This document shows, in pieces, positions 1 through 8,921 of a DNA stretch of 64,000 bases (positions are counted from its first letter, which is position 1; the number at the start of each line of letters is the position of its first letter). The position numbers and the translations under genes are program-made. The stretch is from Brevibacillus brevis NBRC 100599 (GTDB taxonomy: Bacteria; Bacillota; Bacilli; Brevibacillales; Brevibacillaceae): positions 4,037,501-4,101,500 of the forward strand of contig NC_012491.1 of NCBI RefSeq assembly GCF_000010165.1, read 5' to 3'. A model generated the notes under the pieces. The model did not search any database. It was not told where the DNA came from and saw only the letters and a program-made list of their open reading frames with translations.

Positions 1-960
1 CTTGAGCAATTCATCGCGACTGTAAGCACGTCTCCGATTGATGAAGCGCTCTCCGTGACGTTCCAGCAGCAATCGATCATCGCCCTCATAGACGAACAGA
101 TTGGCCTGATGCTCTTCCACTTGCAATTGAAGCGGATAGCCAGCAGTTGAAATCCGATCCGCTGCCCGCAGCAACACCTTCGTCAATTGCTCATTGTTTT
201 CAATGATCTGTGAAAAAATGGGTTGCTGTAGTTCACGAACGAACGGCAACGAGGATTCAACCAGAACGAGACCGTGCTTGCCAAACATTTTTGCCATCAA
301 GCGGGCAAACCACTCTGCGACTGTGCGCGAATCTGCCGCAGTCTGCGTCAGCAACTCACGAATCTGTTTGGTTTCGGCAGTCTCTGTTTGTCCCTGGAAA
401 AACTTCTCCAGGAACTGCGTACACAGCTCAGGGTCCAAGGGTAGCGTACTTACCGATTGGCGGCCCTTTTTGTTCAGAGCCAGTCGCTCTTTATGCAGGC
501 GCTTTCCATCGTCCGCTCCCCAGTACACATGATCGATCTCATCGATGTCATGGTCTTCGCCAGCAATCCAGAACACCGGAATGACGTTCGCCTGAAGCTC
601 GGCAGACAACCTCTTCGCTGCCTGGATCAGATGAACAGCTTTGTTGACCGTATAGAGTGGTCCACCCAGAACTCCTGCTTGCTGACCGCCGATGACCACA
701 TAGGTGTCCGGCCGTTTGAGCAACTCGATATTTTTCAGTGCTTCAGGGTGAGAGCCCATCTCTTTATTAAAACGATATAAACCTTCCACGAGCTGGTTCC
801 GGTGAGGATAGGATTGACTTTGGAGCCATTCCACGCGTTCTCGGTAGGACTGTTCACGGTAGGGATTATGCGCAAAAAACTGTAATGCAGAGGCATTTTG
901 CTGCTGGTACTCCTGTGCCAGCGGATTCGCCAATGGAAGCGCAAGACATTCAACATTCAT
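1..960 (-). CDS. bshC: Bacillithiol biosynthesis cysteine-adding enzyme BshC (C-terminus beyond window)
   Basis: This frame is open from the ATG at 958-960 to the left edge and gives the first 320 residues of a protein whose family is usually about 540 residues, so the C-terminal part lies outside. BshC attaches cysteine to glucosaminyl-malate in the last step of bacillithiol synthesis in the cytoplasm. Recognisable segments are GGQQAGVLGGPLYT at residues 91-104 and WIAGEDHDIDEI at 131-142, typical of the Rossmann-like core. The start follows a GAAAGGTGAG ribosome site. Its neighbours (DUF3397, panE) match the usual Bacillales order upstream of the mra/fts cluster, which supports the call. 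Confidence 0.93.
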   Translation of the reverse strand, partial: MNVECLALPLANPLAQEYQQQNASALQFFAHNPYREQSYRERVEWLQSQSYPHRNQLVEGLYRFNKEMGSHPEALKNIELLKRPDTYVVIGGQQAGVLGGPLYTVNKAVHLIQAAKRLSAELQANVIPVFWIAGEDHDIDEIDHVYWGADDGKRLHKERLALNKKGRQSVSTLPLDPELCTQFLEKFFQGQTETAETKQIRELLTQTAADSRTVAEWFARLMAKMFGKHGLVLVESSLPFVRELQQPIFSQIIENNEQLTKVLLRAADRISTAGYPLQLQVEEHQANLFVYEGDDRLLLERHGERFINRRRAYSRDELLK

Positions 961-1018
961 GCAAGCTCACCTTTCTTCGGGCCATGGTCAACCAAAATTA
1001 TAACATGCTCCACAGCCA

Positions 1019-1053
1019 CAAAAAACAAGACAACCCACTTTAATGGGTTGTCA
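1019..1053 (-). terminator. Rho-independent terminator after the cupin regulator
   Basis: The arms GACAACCCA and TGGGTTGTC (1029-1037 and 1044-1052) form a 9-bp stem. On the minus strand it is followed by TTGTTTTTT. It ends the transcript of the cupin HTH gene, so bshC probably has its own promoter. Confidence 0.8.
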
Positions 1054-1083
1054 AAGTGTAATACAAGCTTGTTTGCGCTTGCA

Positions 1084-1641
1084 TTAAAATTGCGGTGGGT
1101 TGACGGACCAGATTAACAAAGCTTCCGTTTCTCCTGTATTTTCGATTGAGTGCGTTTTACTGCTGTCAAATGAAATACTGTCTCCTGCTTCCAATACATG
1201 CTCTTCATCGTTGAAGCGTGCTGTCACACTTCCAGTGATGACCGTGAAGCACTCTTCTCCCTCTGACTGCACGAACTTGTCAACAGCCATTTCTCCAGGC
1301 ATCAGTCGCACTTCCAGCATCCCCAGCTTGGCACTACCTCCCATCGAGAGTAGCGAATAAGTGCCCGTCGATTCAGGAAAGACCAGTTGTCTGCGTTTTT
1401 GCAAGCGAGTCACATGCACCTGCTTTTGATCAATATCTTCGAAAAAATGAATGATGGGTGACTCCAGAGCTTTGGTGATTTTCCACAGCGAATCCAGTGA
1501 CGGCTGCGAAATTCCACGCTCTACTTGGCTCAGCAAACCTTTGCTCAACCCTGTCTTTCCTGCCATAATTTCCAAGGTAAAGCCGCGTTCTTTCCGAATC
1601 ATTCGAATCTTATGACCGATGGTCTCGATGGGAAGTCGCAT
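1084..1641 (-). CDS. HTH-XRE family transcriptional regulator with C-terminal cupin domain
   Basis: This 185-residue protein has an XRE helix-turn-helix at about residues 8-62 (GLSKGLLSQVERGISQPSL is the recognition region). A cupin barrel at about 110-180 contains VQSEGEECFTVITGS and a late H..N motif. Members of this family sense small ligands and often control amino-acid, polyamine or redox genes; the ligand here cannot be told. I chose the ATG at 1641, MRLPIET, because AGAAGG precedes it by nine bases; a longer frame up to 1704 has no ribosome site. It sits 52 bp downstream of the DUF3397 gene and ends in its own terminator. Confidence 0.85.
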   Translation of the reverse strand: MRLPIETIGHKIRMIRKERGFTLEIMAGKTGLSKGLLSQVERGISQPSLDSLWKITKALESPIIHFFEDIDQKQVHVTRLQKRRQLVFPESTGTYSLLSMGGSAKLGMLEVRLMPGEMAVDKFVQSEGEECFTVITGSVTARFNDEEHVLEAGDSISFDSSKTHSIENTGETEALLIWSVNPPQF

Positions 1642-1693
1642 AGTTCCAACCTTCTTTCTTATCGGAATAAATACGATATGTATCAACAGTGCT

Positions 1694-2092
1694 TTACACG
1701 ACACCCATCGTTTTGATAATTCCGGTCGTAAACAGCACTATGTAGACGATTCCAAACCAGAGAAACGACAATCGCCAGGCTGAAAATCCTACCTTTTTGA
1801 GGGAGAGCCGCCCCTTCAACTTCATCTGTACCCACCCAAGGAGCATGATTACCACCAGGTAAAAACAGATTACCCACCACCAAGCGGAAAATGCCTCGGG
1901 CCAAATCAGTTCGTAAGTGGAAACGGCAGAGCGAATCACCAAAAGATTCGTGATATTTATCGCGAAGCGGCCTGCCAATTTCTTGTTCCGCGTCATTCCA
2001 TACAAGATGAAATAAACGATCGGAAATCCGAGAAACGGCACAACCGTCAGCGTCCCCCACAAATAGGCCCAGACATTCGCCAAAAAGGTCAT
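1694..2092 (-). CDS. DUF3397 family membrane protein
   Basis: This is a 132-residue, very hydrophobic protein with about four predicted membrane spans (around residues 12-32, 44-60, 70-88 and 105-125). It resembles the DUF3397 proteins that lie between panE and bshC in many Bacillales. The ATG overlaps the panE stop in an ATGA arrangement, and GGAGGGAGG lies upstream, so the two genes are probably translationally coupled. The function of the family is unknown. A second frame over the same region, 1683-2060, is a shadow. Confidence 0.8.
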   Translation of the reverse strand: MTFLANVWAYLWGTLTVVPFLGFPIVYFILYGMTRNKKLAGRFAINITNLLVIRSAVSTYELIWPEAFSAWWWVICFYLVVIMLLGWVQMKLKGRLSLKKVGFSAWRLSFLWFGIVYIVLFTTGIIKTMGVV

Positions 2093-3054
2093 CTACTGTC
2101 GCCTCCCTCCTTCCGTATTCCCATGTCTGACTTAAGAAGGATAACGCGAAGCAAGGTTTCGTGCAGCGGTGTCGGAATACCGGCCTTTTGTCCTACTTGG
2201 ACGAGATAGCCGTTGATAGACTGCACTTCCGTCGGTCTGCGCTTCTTAATATCCTGCAGCATGGAGGAAAGATTACGGGAAGTATTTCGGCAAATGGAGA
2301 CAATTTCCTGCAAGTCTGCATCCTCGATTTTTTGTCCGGCATACGCAGCCACTGTAGCTGCTTCCACAAATAAAGCACGCATGAGCTGTTGCGTATGTGA
2401 ATTTTCGAGGAGAGCACCATTTGGGATTTCAAAAAGCGCGGTTAACGGATTGATCAGCGCATTTGCGATGAGCTTGCGCCAAGCGAAGGGCTGTATTGCC
2501 TTTTCATAGACAGCCTCCATGCCTGTTGATATTGCCCACTCAACAAATGTGCGAATCAGTGGATCATTGCAATCAGACGTCTCCCAAGAGCCTACGCGCA
2601 AAGTACCTGTACCGGTATGCACGACTTCTGTAGGCGACAATCTCCTTGCCCCTTCCGTATTAATCGCAAAGAAGCACTGTGTCTCCGTTAAAACGGTTCG
2701 AAGCAATTCGTAATGACCCATGCCATTTTGCAAAGCGATCACTCTTGCCTTGAGGTCTAACCCTCGTAAGGCTGGAAGCACGCTATGCAAATCTGGCTGC
2801 TTTACAGTTAACAGATACAGATTCCCTTCAGGCAATCCTTCTTCAATGGGGCTCGCGGTGACGGAAACAGTGACTGTCTCGCTATTCAGCTTTTGAAAGC
2901 TGAGCCCGCGTTCATTTAGCTGATTCGCCTGGAGTGAACTGCGTGTGACAATCGTGACAGGTTGTCCAGCAAGTGCGAGCCTCGCTGCATACAGCAACCC
3001 GACAGACCCGCCACCTACCACTACCACCTGACACATCATTGGTTCTAGCAGCAT
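2089..3054 (-). CDS. panE: 2-dehydropantoate 2-reductase (ketopantoate reductase)
   Basis: PanE reduces ketopantoate to pantoate with NADPH in the pantothenate/CoA pathway. The protein is about 321 residues, normal for the family. It opens with a Rossmann motif, VVVGGGSVGLLYAARLA, and has the C-terminal helical domain with WRKLIANALINPLTALF, which includes the conserved substrate-binding lysine and asparagine. The ATG at 3054 has GGGTG upstream; the MMCQVVV methionines 18 and 21 bases further in are possible alternative starts. The gene corresponds in place to B. subtilis ylbQ. Some PanE-like proteins act on other 2-keto acids, but the neighbourhood favours true panE. Confidence 0.88.
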   Translation of the reverse strand: MLLEPMMCQVVVVGGGSVGLLYAARLALAGQPVTIVTRSSLQANQLNERGLSFQKLNSETVTVSVTASPIEEGLPEGNLYLLTVKQPDLHSVLPALRGLDLKARVIALQNGMGHYELLRTVLTETQCFFAINTEGARRLSPTEVVHTGTGTLRVGSWETSDCNDPLIRTFVEWAISTGMEAVYEKAIQPFAWRKLIANALINPLTALFEIPNGALLENSHTQQLMRALFVEAATVAAYAGQKIEDADLQEIVSICRNTSRNLSSMLQDIKKRRPTEVQSINGYLVQVGQKAGIPTPLHETLLRVILLKSDMGIRKEGGDSR

Positions 3055-3180
3055 TTGTTCACCCACATTAATCAATGCTTATTTTTCAAGAATAACAGAG
3101 TTTTCGGGATTGTTCAATTGATTGCCACAAAAAAAGATCGAAATTATCGAAATATTCCTAGGCCCTTTCACATTTTTTGT

Positions 3181-3216
3181 AAAAAAATAAGGCTATCGCC
3201 CTTTGACGATAGCCTG
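3181..3216 (-). terminator. Terminator of the leucine-degradation operon
   Basis: An 8-bp stem, GGCTATCG/CGATAGCC (3191-3198 and 3207-3214), is followed on the minus strand by TTATTTTTTT. It lies ten bases after the carboxyltransferase stop. Confidence 0.9.
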
Positions 3217-3225
3217 ACCCCTGAT

Positions 3226-4764
3226 TTATACGGGATAAACAGCATGCTTTCTGTCCGAAAAAACGTGGCGCTTTTCCTTGTAAACCTCGTAGCGTTGGAT
3301 TAATTCGCGTCTCAGTTCGCTTGGAGGTATAACAGCATCTACAATCAAGTTCGATGCCAGCAAGTACAGATCGATGTCTTCCTGATATTCTCTACGTTTT
3401 TCCTGAATAAACGCTTGACGCTCTGCCGGGTCCTCAATCGCCTGTATTTTGTTACTGTAGACGGCATTAACGGCTGCTTCTGGTCCCATTACGGCGATTT
3501 GGGCACCGGGCAGTGCGAGGCAAGCATCTGGTTCAAATGCAGAGCTGGCCATTGCATACAAGCCGGCACCATACGCTTTGCGTACAATGACGGATATTTT
3601 CGGTACCGTGGCTTCCGCCATGGCGGAGATCATTTTTGCCCCGTGTCTGATAATGCCTGCCCGCTCTACGGCTGTCCCAATCATAAAGCCAGGAACATCC
3701 GCCAAGAACAACAGTGGAATGGAAAACGCATCGCACAGTGTGATGAATCGAGCCGCCTTGTCAGCCGAATCGACAAACAAAACGCCTCCCTTCACACGCG
3801 GCTGGTTGGCAATGATTCCGACAGGCTTGCCATCCAGACGTGCCAATCCGGTAATCAGCTCTTGAGCAAATAATTTTTTGATCTCAAAGAACGAATCCTC
3901 GTCGACCAATGCTGTAATGACATCATGCATATTGAAAGCTGCATTTTGGTTCTCGGGCACGATGCTCGTGATTTCTTTCGCTGTTGACACAGGGGCCTTT
4001 GCCAGTGCAGTCGGTGGCGTCGATGTATAGTTCGCCGGGAAGAAACGCAGATAGCTACGCGCTGCTTGAATCGCTTCTTCTTCATTGGCCGCTAGTACGT
4101 CGCCACATCCGCTGACGGAGCAATGCATGCGTGCACCGCCCAACTCTTCCAAGCTCACTTTTTCTCCGATCACCATTTCCGCCATACGCGGAGAGCCCAA
4201 GTACATGCTCGCGTTTTTGTCGACCATGATGACAATGTCACAAAAAGCTGGGATATAAGCGCCACCAGCAGCAGAAGGTCCAAACAAAATGCACACTTGT
4301 GGAATTTTGCCGGATAGCTTCACTTGGTTGTAAAAAATTCGCCCAGCCCCCCGTCGGCCTGGGAACATCTCCAATTGGTCCGTGATACGCGCTCCTGCTG
4401 AATCGACCAGGTAGAGAAGTGGAACACGCATTTTTTCGGCTGTCTCTTGAATGCGAATAATTTTTTCGACGGTCCGCGATCCCCAGGACCCGGCTTTCAC
4501 TGTTGAATCGTTGGCCATCACGCAGACAGTTTGACCATTTACCTTGCCAATTGCGGTCACAACTCCATCCGCCGGCAGATCTCCTGCCATGACATTCGCG
4601 AACAACCCATCCTCAACCATGAACTCGTCATCGAACAATAGCTTGAGGCGATCGCGAACGAACAGCTTGTTTTGCTCCTTGAGCTTGTCATGATACTTGG
4701 CATCGCCCCCTTGCACTACTTGGGCGATTTTTTCGTGCAATGTGTCTTCCAAATGTTTGGTCAT
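3226..4764 (-). CDS. yngE: Acyl-CoA carboxylase carboxyltransferase subunit (methylcrotonyl/propionyl-CoA type)
   Basis: This 512-residue subunit transfers CO2 from biotin to an acyl-CoA. In this operon the substrate is most likely 3-methylcrotonyl-CoA from leucine. It is a full two-domain carboxyltransferase of the crotonase fold: residues such as GRRGAGRIFYNQVKLSGKIPQ in the N-half, and FLADVPGFMIGTAVERAGIIRHGAK plus RKAYGAGLYAMA in the C-half, are typical. The ATG at 4764 has GAGGGGG nine bases upstream and is preferred over a start at 4785 inside the preceding gene. It is the last gene of the operon, and the order matches B. subtilis yngH-yngG-yngF-yngE. Propionyl-CoA cannot be excluded as a substrate from sequence alone. 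Confidence 0.9.
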   Translation of the reverse strand: MTKHLEDTLHEKIAQVVQGGDAKYHDKLKEQNKLFVRDRLKLLFDDEFMVEDGLFANVMAGDLPADGVVTAIGKVNGQTVCVMANDSTVKAGSWGSRTVEKIIRIQETAEKMRVPLLYLVDSAGARITDQLEMFPGRRGAGRIFYNQVKLSGKIPQVCILFGPSAAGGAYIPAFCDIVIMVDKNASMYLGSPRMAEMVIGEKVSLEELGGARMHCSVSGCGDVLAANEEEAIQAARSYLRFFPANYTSTPPTALAKAPVSTAKEITSIVPENQNAAFNMHDVITALVDEDSFFEIKKLFAQELITGLARLDGKPVGIIANQPRVKGGVLFVDSADKAARFITLCDAFSIPLLFLADVPGFMIGTAVERAGIIRHGAKMISAMAEATVPKISVIVRKAYGAGLYAMASSAFEPDACLALPGAQIAVMGPEAAVNAVYSNKIQAIEDPAERQAFIQEKRREYQEDIDLYLLASNLIVDAVIPPSELRRELIQRYEVYKEKRHVFSDRKHAVYPV

Positions 4765-4781
4765 CAGCGTAATCCCCCTCG

Positions 4782-5555
4782 TCACTCTCCGCGGTATATC
4801 GGTTTTCGTTTTTCTTGAAAAGCTGTGAGTCCTTCTAGGCGGTCTTTCGTTGGGACGAGCAGCTTGTACGCGTTGCTTTCAATCTGAAGTCCGCTTGCTA
4901 GCTCGACCTCTCCTCCACAATCAATGGCAAACTTGGCTTGGGCTTGGGCAAGTGGAGCATTCGCTGAAATTTGCTCGGCCAAAGAAATGGCTGTCGCCAT
5001 GAGTTGATCAGCGGGAACTATCCGATTAACTAACCCGATGGACAGTGCCTCCTCTGGAAATACACGCCGCGCCGTAAAAATCAGTTCCTTGGCGACGCCT
5101 TTTCCAACTAGCCGAGGTAAACGTTGTGTTCCGCCAGCACCCGGGATGATCCCGAGCGAGGTCTCCGTTAATCCCATCTGGGCCTGCTCACTCATGATTC
5201 GCAGATCGCACGCCAGCGCCAATTCTGTACCGCCTCCCAGCGCCAGCCCGTTAATCGCCGCGATGACTGGTTTCGGTAGCTTTTCCAGCTCTGTGAACGT
5301 ATCTCGAATCGTTTGGATATAGACATCGACCTGCTGTGGTGACATGGAGCGCCGCTCTCTCAAATCTGCACCGGAGCAAAACGCCTTGTCACCAGCACCT
5401 GTCACAATGACTGTCCGGATGTCACGATCATGGCTGATTTCACTGATCAAGCCGCGCAGAGTCACAAGTGTTTCAAGATTGAGGCAGTTAAAAACTTCTG
5501 GCCGTTGCAGCGTTAGTACGCCGATCGCGCCCTCTCTTTGCAGGGAAACCGTCAT
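4782..5555 (-). CDS. yngF: Enoyl-CoA hydratase (3-methylglutaconyl-CoA hydratase candidate)
   Basis: This is a 257-residue crotonase-family enzyme. Oxyanion-hole residues are visible in FCSGADLRER, and the second catalytic region is GLALGGGTELALACDLRI followed by GIIPGAGGTQRLPRLVG. The two acidic residues needed for hydration are in place. Between a carboxylase and an HMG-CoA lyase its expected reaction is hydration of 3-methylglutaconyl-CoA to HMG-CoA in leucine breakdown. The ATG is preceded by GGGGATAAA. It lies 38 bp after yngG and 17 bp before yngE. Confidence 0.88.
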   Translation of the reverse strand: MTVSLQREGAIGVLTLQRPEVFNCLNLETLVTLRGLISEISHDRDIRTVIVTGAGDKAFCSGADLRERRSMSPQQVDVYIQTIRDTFTELEKLPKPVIAAINGLALGGGTELALACDLRIMSEQAQMGLTETSLGIIPGAGGTQRLPRLVGKGVAKELIFTARRVFPEEALSIGLVNRIVPADQLMATAISLAEQISANAPLAQAQAKFAIDCGGEVELASGLQIESNAYKLLVPTKDRLEGLTAFQEKRKPIYRGE

Positions 5556-5593
5556 CTTTTATCCCCTCTTTGCGAATGTGTGGAAAATACAGA

Positions 5594-6493
5594 TCATCCA
5601 GCTGGTTTGCTTGCGAGGGATGCCCGCAGGACTTTTGAGGGGAGCTCTTTGCCCAACTGCTGCCCAATATACGCGCCAGCCTCAATCAACTTCTCGAGAT
5701 CGACGCCCGTTTCATAGTCCATTCCATGCAACATGTAGACCAAATCTTCAGTCGAAATGTTGCCGGCAGCTCCTGGCGCATACGGGCATCCGCCGAGGCC
5801 ACCGATTGAGCTGTCAAAGATGCGGATTCCTTCCTCTAGCGCTGCTGCTACGTTCGCCAATCCCGTTCCTCTCGTATCATGGAAATGGGCGGCTAAGCGC
5901 TCGTTCGTAACATCTTTCACAAGCTCTCCAAAGACCTCATGAACCTGCTTCGGTGTTGCAACCCCGATCGTATCCCCGAGAGAAATCTCGTACACTCCCA
6001 TTTTCAACAGAGCCTCTGTCACCCTGCGGCTATTGTCTAGCGGAACGTTTCCCTCGTATGGACAACCGAATACCGTTGAGATATATCCGCGAACTTTCAT
6101 CCCGATAGCCAGCGCTTCCTGGGCAACCTCCCGCAGGATCGGATACGTGTCTGCTATCGGTTTATTGATATTTTTTTGATTATGCGTTTCAGAGGCAGAC
6201 ATGAACAGGGCAATCTCTGTCAGTCCGCTTTGGCGCGCCCGCTCCAGGCCGCGAATATTGGGTACCAATGCACTGAGCATTACCCCTTGGCTGCGATTGA
6301 TTCCCTGCAAGACCTCGTCAGCATCCGCTAATTGCGGTATCCATTTCGGATTCACAAACGAACTTACTTCTATCCGCTTCAAGCCTGCTGCCATCAGCTT
6401 ATGAATCAGTGCGATTTTTGCCGCTGCCGGAACGATCGCGCTCTCATTTTGCAGCCCATCACGAGGACCGACCTCCACGATTTGTACACGCAC
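5594..6493 (-). CDS. yngG: Hydroxymethylglutaryl-CoA lyase
   Basis: The 299-residue protein splits HMG-CoA into acetyl-CoA and acetoacetate, the last step of leucine degradation. It starts with IVEVGPRDGLQNE (catalytic Arg11 and Asp12 region), carries the metal-binding HFHDTRG at 203-209, and has the family signature GGLGGCPYAPGAAGN at 231-245 with the catalytic loop cysteine at 236. The start is GTG at 6493 behind GAGGGGGTGA. The signature separates it from isopropylmalate and homocitrate synthases, so the call is firm. Confidence 0.95.
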   Translation of the reverse strand: MRVQIVEVGPRDGLQNESAIVPAAAKIALIHKLMAAGLKRIEVSSFVNPKWIPQLADADEVLQGINRSQGVMLSALVPNIRGLERARQSGLTEIALFMSASETHNQKNINKPIADTYPILREVAQEALAIGMKVRGYISTVFGCPYEGNVPLDNSRRVTEALLKMGVYEISLGDTIGVATPKQVHEVFGELVKDVTNERLAAHFHDTRGTGLANVAAALEEGIRIFDSSIGGLGGCPYAPGAAGNISTEDLVYMLHGMDYETGVDLEKLIEAGAYIGQQLGKELPSKVLRASLASKPAG

Positions 6494-6544
6494 AACAAGT
6501 CACCCCCTCGCCTAGCGGCCGCTCAGTTTAGAAGCATTTTAATC

Positions 6545-6757
6545 CTATTCCAAAACGACGATGATATCGCCATCGTTGACAAAATCGCCAATATTCGCTT
6601 TTACTTCCACAACCTTGCCTGAGGCTTGAGCCTGTACAGGAACTTCCATTTTCATCGATTCCAGTACAAGAACGTCTTGTCCTTCATTAATCTCGTCACC
6701 TGGCTGCACCAGGACGTTTATAACGGTTCCTGCCATATTGGCTGCTACTTGTTTCAT
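6545..6757 (-). CDS. yngHB: Biotin/lipoyl attachment protein, carrier of the acyl-CoA carboxylase
   Basis: This 70-residue protein is a single biotinyl domain. The biotin-accepting motif ESMKMEVP places the modified lysine at residue 36, with the hairpin glycines GTV and GDFVNDGD at either side. It is a free-standing carrier serving the biotin carboxylase upstream and the carboxyltransferase downstream; in other organisms this domain is fused to the carboxylase. GGGAGAG lies before the ATG. Confidence 0.92.
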   Translation of the reverse strand: MKQVAANMAGTVINVLVQPGDEINEGQDVLVLESMKMEVPVQAQASGKVVEVKANIGDFVNDGDIIVVLE

Positions 6758-6793
6758 AGATGGTTCTCTCCCTTACATATCGTTTTTGTTAGC

Positions 6794-8149
6794 TTAACGT
6801 TTTTCCGAGCTTGACGCGGCTCCACGCTCAGTAACGAACCATGTCGTATAGTTACCTGCTCGGAATTGTTCGTCCTGTAATACTTCTTGCAAAAACGGAA
6901 TGTTCGTTTTAATGCCAGTAATCAGAAAATGATCCATAGCCTTCTGCGCCTGTTGCACAGCCTCTTCTCTTGTCACCCCAGATACAATGACCTTTGCAAT
7001 CATCGGGTCGTAAAAAGGAGTCACCTGTGTACCTGTCTCTACCCCATCATCAATTCGTACATCCTCAAATGCTGGTGGCTGGTACAACGTAATCGTCCCT
7101 GGTGAGGGCAGGAAGGTGACAGGGTCTTCCGCATAGACACGCAGCTCAATCGCGTGACGCAGAGCCTTGACGTCCTCTTGCTTGATCGACAGCGGGTGAC
7201 CATCAGCAATGTCCAGTTGGAGCGACACGAGGTCAATGCCCGTCATTTCTTCCGTCACGGGATGCTCCACTTGTAAGCGTGTATTCATTTCCAAGAAGTA
7301 AAAGTTTTTCTGCTCATCTACGATAAATTCGACTGTTCCTACACCCGAGTAGCCCACTGCTTTCGCTGCTGTAACCGCTGCATCGCACAGAAGCTCTCGA
7401 GTTGCTGTGCTCAAAAAGGGCGAAGGGCTTTCCTCGAGCACCTTTTGATGTCTGCGCTGTATGGAGCATTCCCGTTCTAATAAGTGGATGACGTTTCCAT
7501 CCTGATCGGCGACCACCTGCACTTCGATGTGGTGCGGGCGTTCTACGTATTTCTCCAAGTACATCGCATCGTTTCCGAAATACGCTTTTGCGCGACCTTT
7601 CGCCGATTGGTACGCTTGACGCAGCTCTGCCTCGTCTCGACAAATGTGCATCCCGATTCCTCCGCCGCCAGCACTGGCCTTGAGCATCACGGGATATCCG
7701 ATGGACACCGCGATGACAGCTGCTTCATCTGGAGAATCGATAGCCTGTTCGCACCCTGGAACGACTGGTACTCCCGCAGCCTCCATCATACGTCGGGCAG
7801 TCAGCTTGTCACCCATTTGACCGATAACCTCGGGGGTAGGCCCAATGAATAGGAGACCTGCCTCCAGAACGCGGCGGGCAAAAGCTTCGTTTTCTGACAA
7901 AAGACCGTAGCCTGGATGAATGGCATCGGCACCGGTGCTTTTCGCTGCTGCAAGAATGGCCTCTACGTTCAGGTAACTGTGTGGAACGGGCGGTGGACCA
8001 ATATGGACGGACTCATCTGCTTCACGTACAAACGGCAGATCCTTGTCTGCATCCGAATAGACAGCAACCGTAGCCACTCCTCTTGCCTTGCATGTACGGA
8101 TAATTCGTCTGGCAATCTCACCACGGTTTGCGATTAATACCTTATTCAT
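6794..8149 (-). CDS. yngH: Biotin carboxylase subunit of acyl-CoA carboxylase
   Basis: This 451-residue enzyme uses ATP and bicarbonate to carboxylate biotin. It shows the N-terminal MNKVLIANRGEIARRI domain, the ATP-grasp glycine loop GGGGIGM at 161-167, and the signature EMNTRLQVEHPVTE at 287-300. It is the first gene of the operon, with GGAGGGG before the ATG. The similar accC of fatty-acid synthesis normally sits beside accB, and the present context (separate biotin carrier, HMG-CoA lyase) points to leucine catabolism instead. The acyl-CoA dehydrogenase and acyl-CoA synthetase that open the B. subtilis operon are absent here. Confidence 0.93.
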   Translation of the reverse strand: MNKVLIANRGEIARRIIRTCKARGVATVAVYSDADKDLPFVREADESVHIGPPPVPHSYLNVEAILAAAKSTGADAIHPGYGLLSENEAFARRVLEAGLLFIGPTPEVIGQMGDKLTARRMMEAAGVPVVPGCEQAIDSPDEAAVIAVSIGYPVMLKASAGGGGIGMHICRDEAELRQAYQSAKGRAKAYFGNDAMYLEKYVERPHHIEVQVVADQDGNVIHLLERECSIQRRHQKVLEESPSPFLSTATRELLCDAAVTAAKAVGYSGVGTVEFIVDEQKNFYFLEMNTRLQVEHPVTEEMTGIDLVSLQLDIADGHPLSIKQEDVKALRHAIELRVYAEDPVTFLPSPGTITLYQPPAFEDVRIDDGVETGTQVTPFYDPMIAKVIVSGVTREEAVQQAQKAMDHFLITGIKTNIPFLQEVLQDEQFRAGNYTTWFVTERGAASSSEKR

Positions 8150-8184
8150 GGCAACGCTCCCCTCCTTGACAAACCGACTACAAC

Positions 8185-8198
8185 CGTAAGCGCTTCCA
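8185..8198 (-). promoter_or_regulatory. cre site (CcpA operator) upstream of the leucine operon
   Basis: Read on the minus strand the sequence is TGGAAGCGCTTACG, which fits the TGNAARCGNWWNCN-type cre consensus with a perfect AAGCGCTT core. It lies 36-49 bp upstream of the biotin carboxylase start and downstream of the likely promoter, a roadblock position. Carbon catabolite repression of this operon is therefore expected, by inference. Confidence 0.65.
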
Positions 8199-8212
8199 AA
8201 TTGTTTGCCTGG

Positions 8213-8239
8213 TTTGTATCATGTGATGCTACTTTCTAT
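8213..8239 (-). promoter_or_regulatory. Possible SigE-type promoter of the leucine operon
   Basis: On the minus strand ATA (8237-8239) is followed after 16 bp by GATACAAA (8213-8220). This is close to the B. subtilis SigE pattern ATA-N16-18-CATACANT. B. subtilis yng genes are known to be expressed in the mother cell, which is why this pattern was looked for. No good SigA pair was seen here. Confidence 0.35.
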
Positions 8240-8425
8240 TGTGCCACGAGAACGATCATAGTTCTAGAATGAAATTTTAAATTTTTCCAAGATAGCGAAA
8301 TCATTTCCTGCCAATCCCTCCAATAAAAAAAGAAAAACACTTCGGAAAAGCCAATCATCGTGTATAATAAAGGGGCGGGGCCAAAAGGTGGCCAAGGCAA
8401 AGAGCTGTGAGAGGAGTGGCTAACC

Positions 8426-8893
8426 ATGTTTGAAGTAAGACGTTTGCAAATCAACTATAAGACACTGGAGGAATTCCAGAAGTTTCGCGAATTTGGCCTG
8501 GAGGAGCTTTCTATGAAGGAAGACCTGGAGGCGAACATCGTGGAAAACGATTCGGAATCTCCATTTTACGGTATTTATGACAACGATCTTCTGGTAGCAC
8601 GTATGAGCCTCTACAAAATTGACGGGAAATACGACCGTTACTTCCAACCTGCGCAAGACTATTACGAGCTATGGAAGCTCGAGGTCCTGCCTGATTACCG
8701 CTCCAAAGATTACGGAACTGCTTTGGTTAACCACGCGAAGAGCTTTGGAGCTCCTATTAAAACCAACTCCCGCTGTCGTGCAGACGATTTTTGGTTGAAA
8801 ATGGGCTTCACGCCTGTGAAGTACAACCTCATGCGTGACCGTGGCGAAAACCCGTACGTATGGTTGCCAGAGAGCGTAGAGCTGCAAGACTAG
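8426..8893 (+). CDS. ylbP: GNAT family N-acetyltransferase, YlbP type
   Basis: The 155-residue protein has the GNAT core: WKLEVLPDYRSKDYGTALVNHAK holds the acetyl-CoA pyrophosphate-binding loop, and SRCRADDFWLKMGF is the beta-5 region. It resembles B. subtilis YlbP in length and flanking genes. The ATG follows GAGAGGAGTGG. A TATAAT box lies at 8363-8368, about 60 bp upstream, with only a weak -35. It is transcribed divergently from the leucine operon and converges on the RsfA-type gene at a shared terminator. The substrate is unknown. Confidence 0.85.
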   Translation: MFEVRRLQINYKTLEEFQKFREFGLEELSMKEDLEANIVENDSESPFYGIYDNDLLVARMSLYKIDGKYDRYFQPAQDYYELWKLEVLPDYRSKDYGTALVNHAKSFGAPIKTNSRCRADDFWLKMGFTPVKYNLMRDRGENPYVWLPESVELQD

Positions 8894-8921
8894 CTCCCTC
8901 TTTATCAATGAATGCGTAAAC

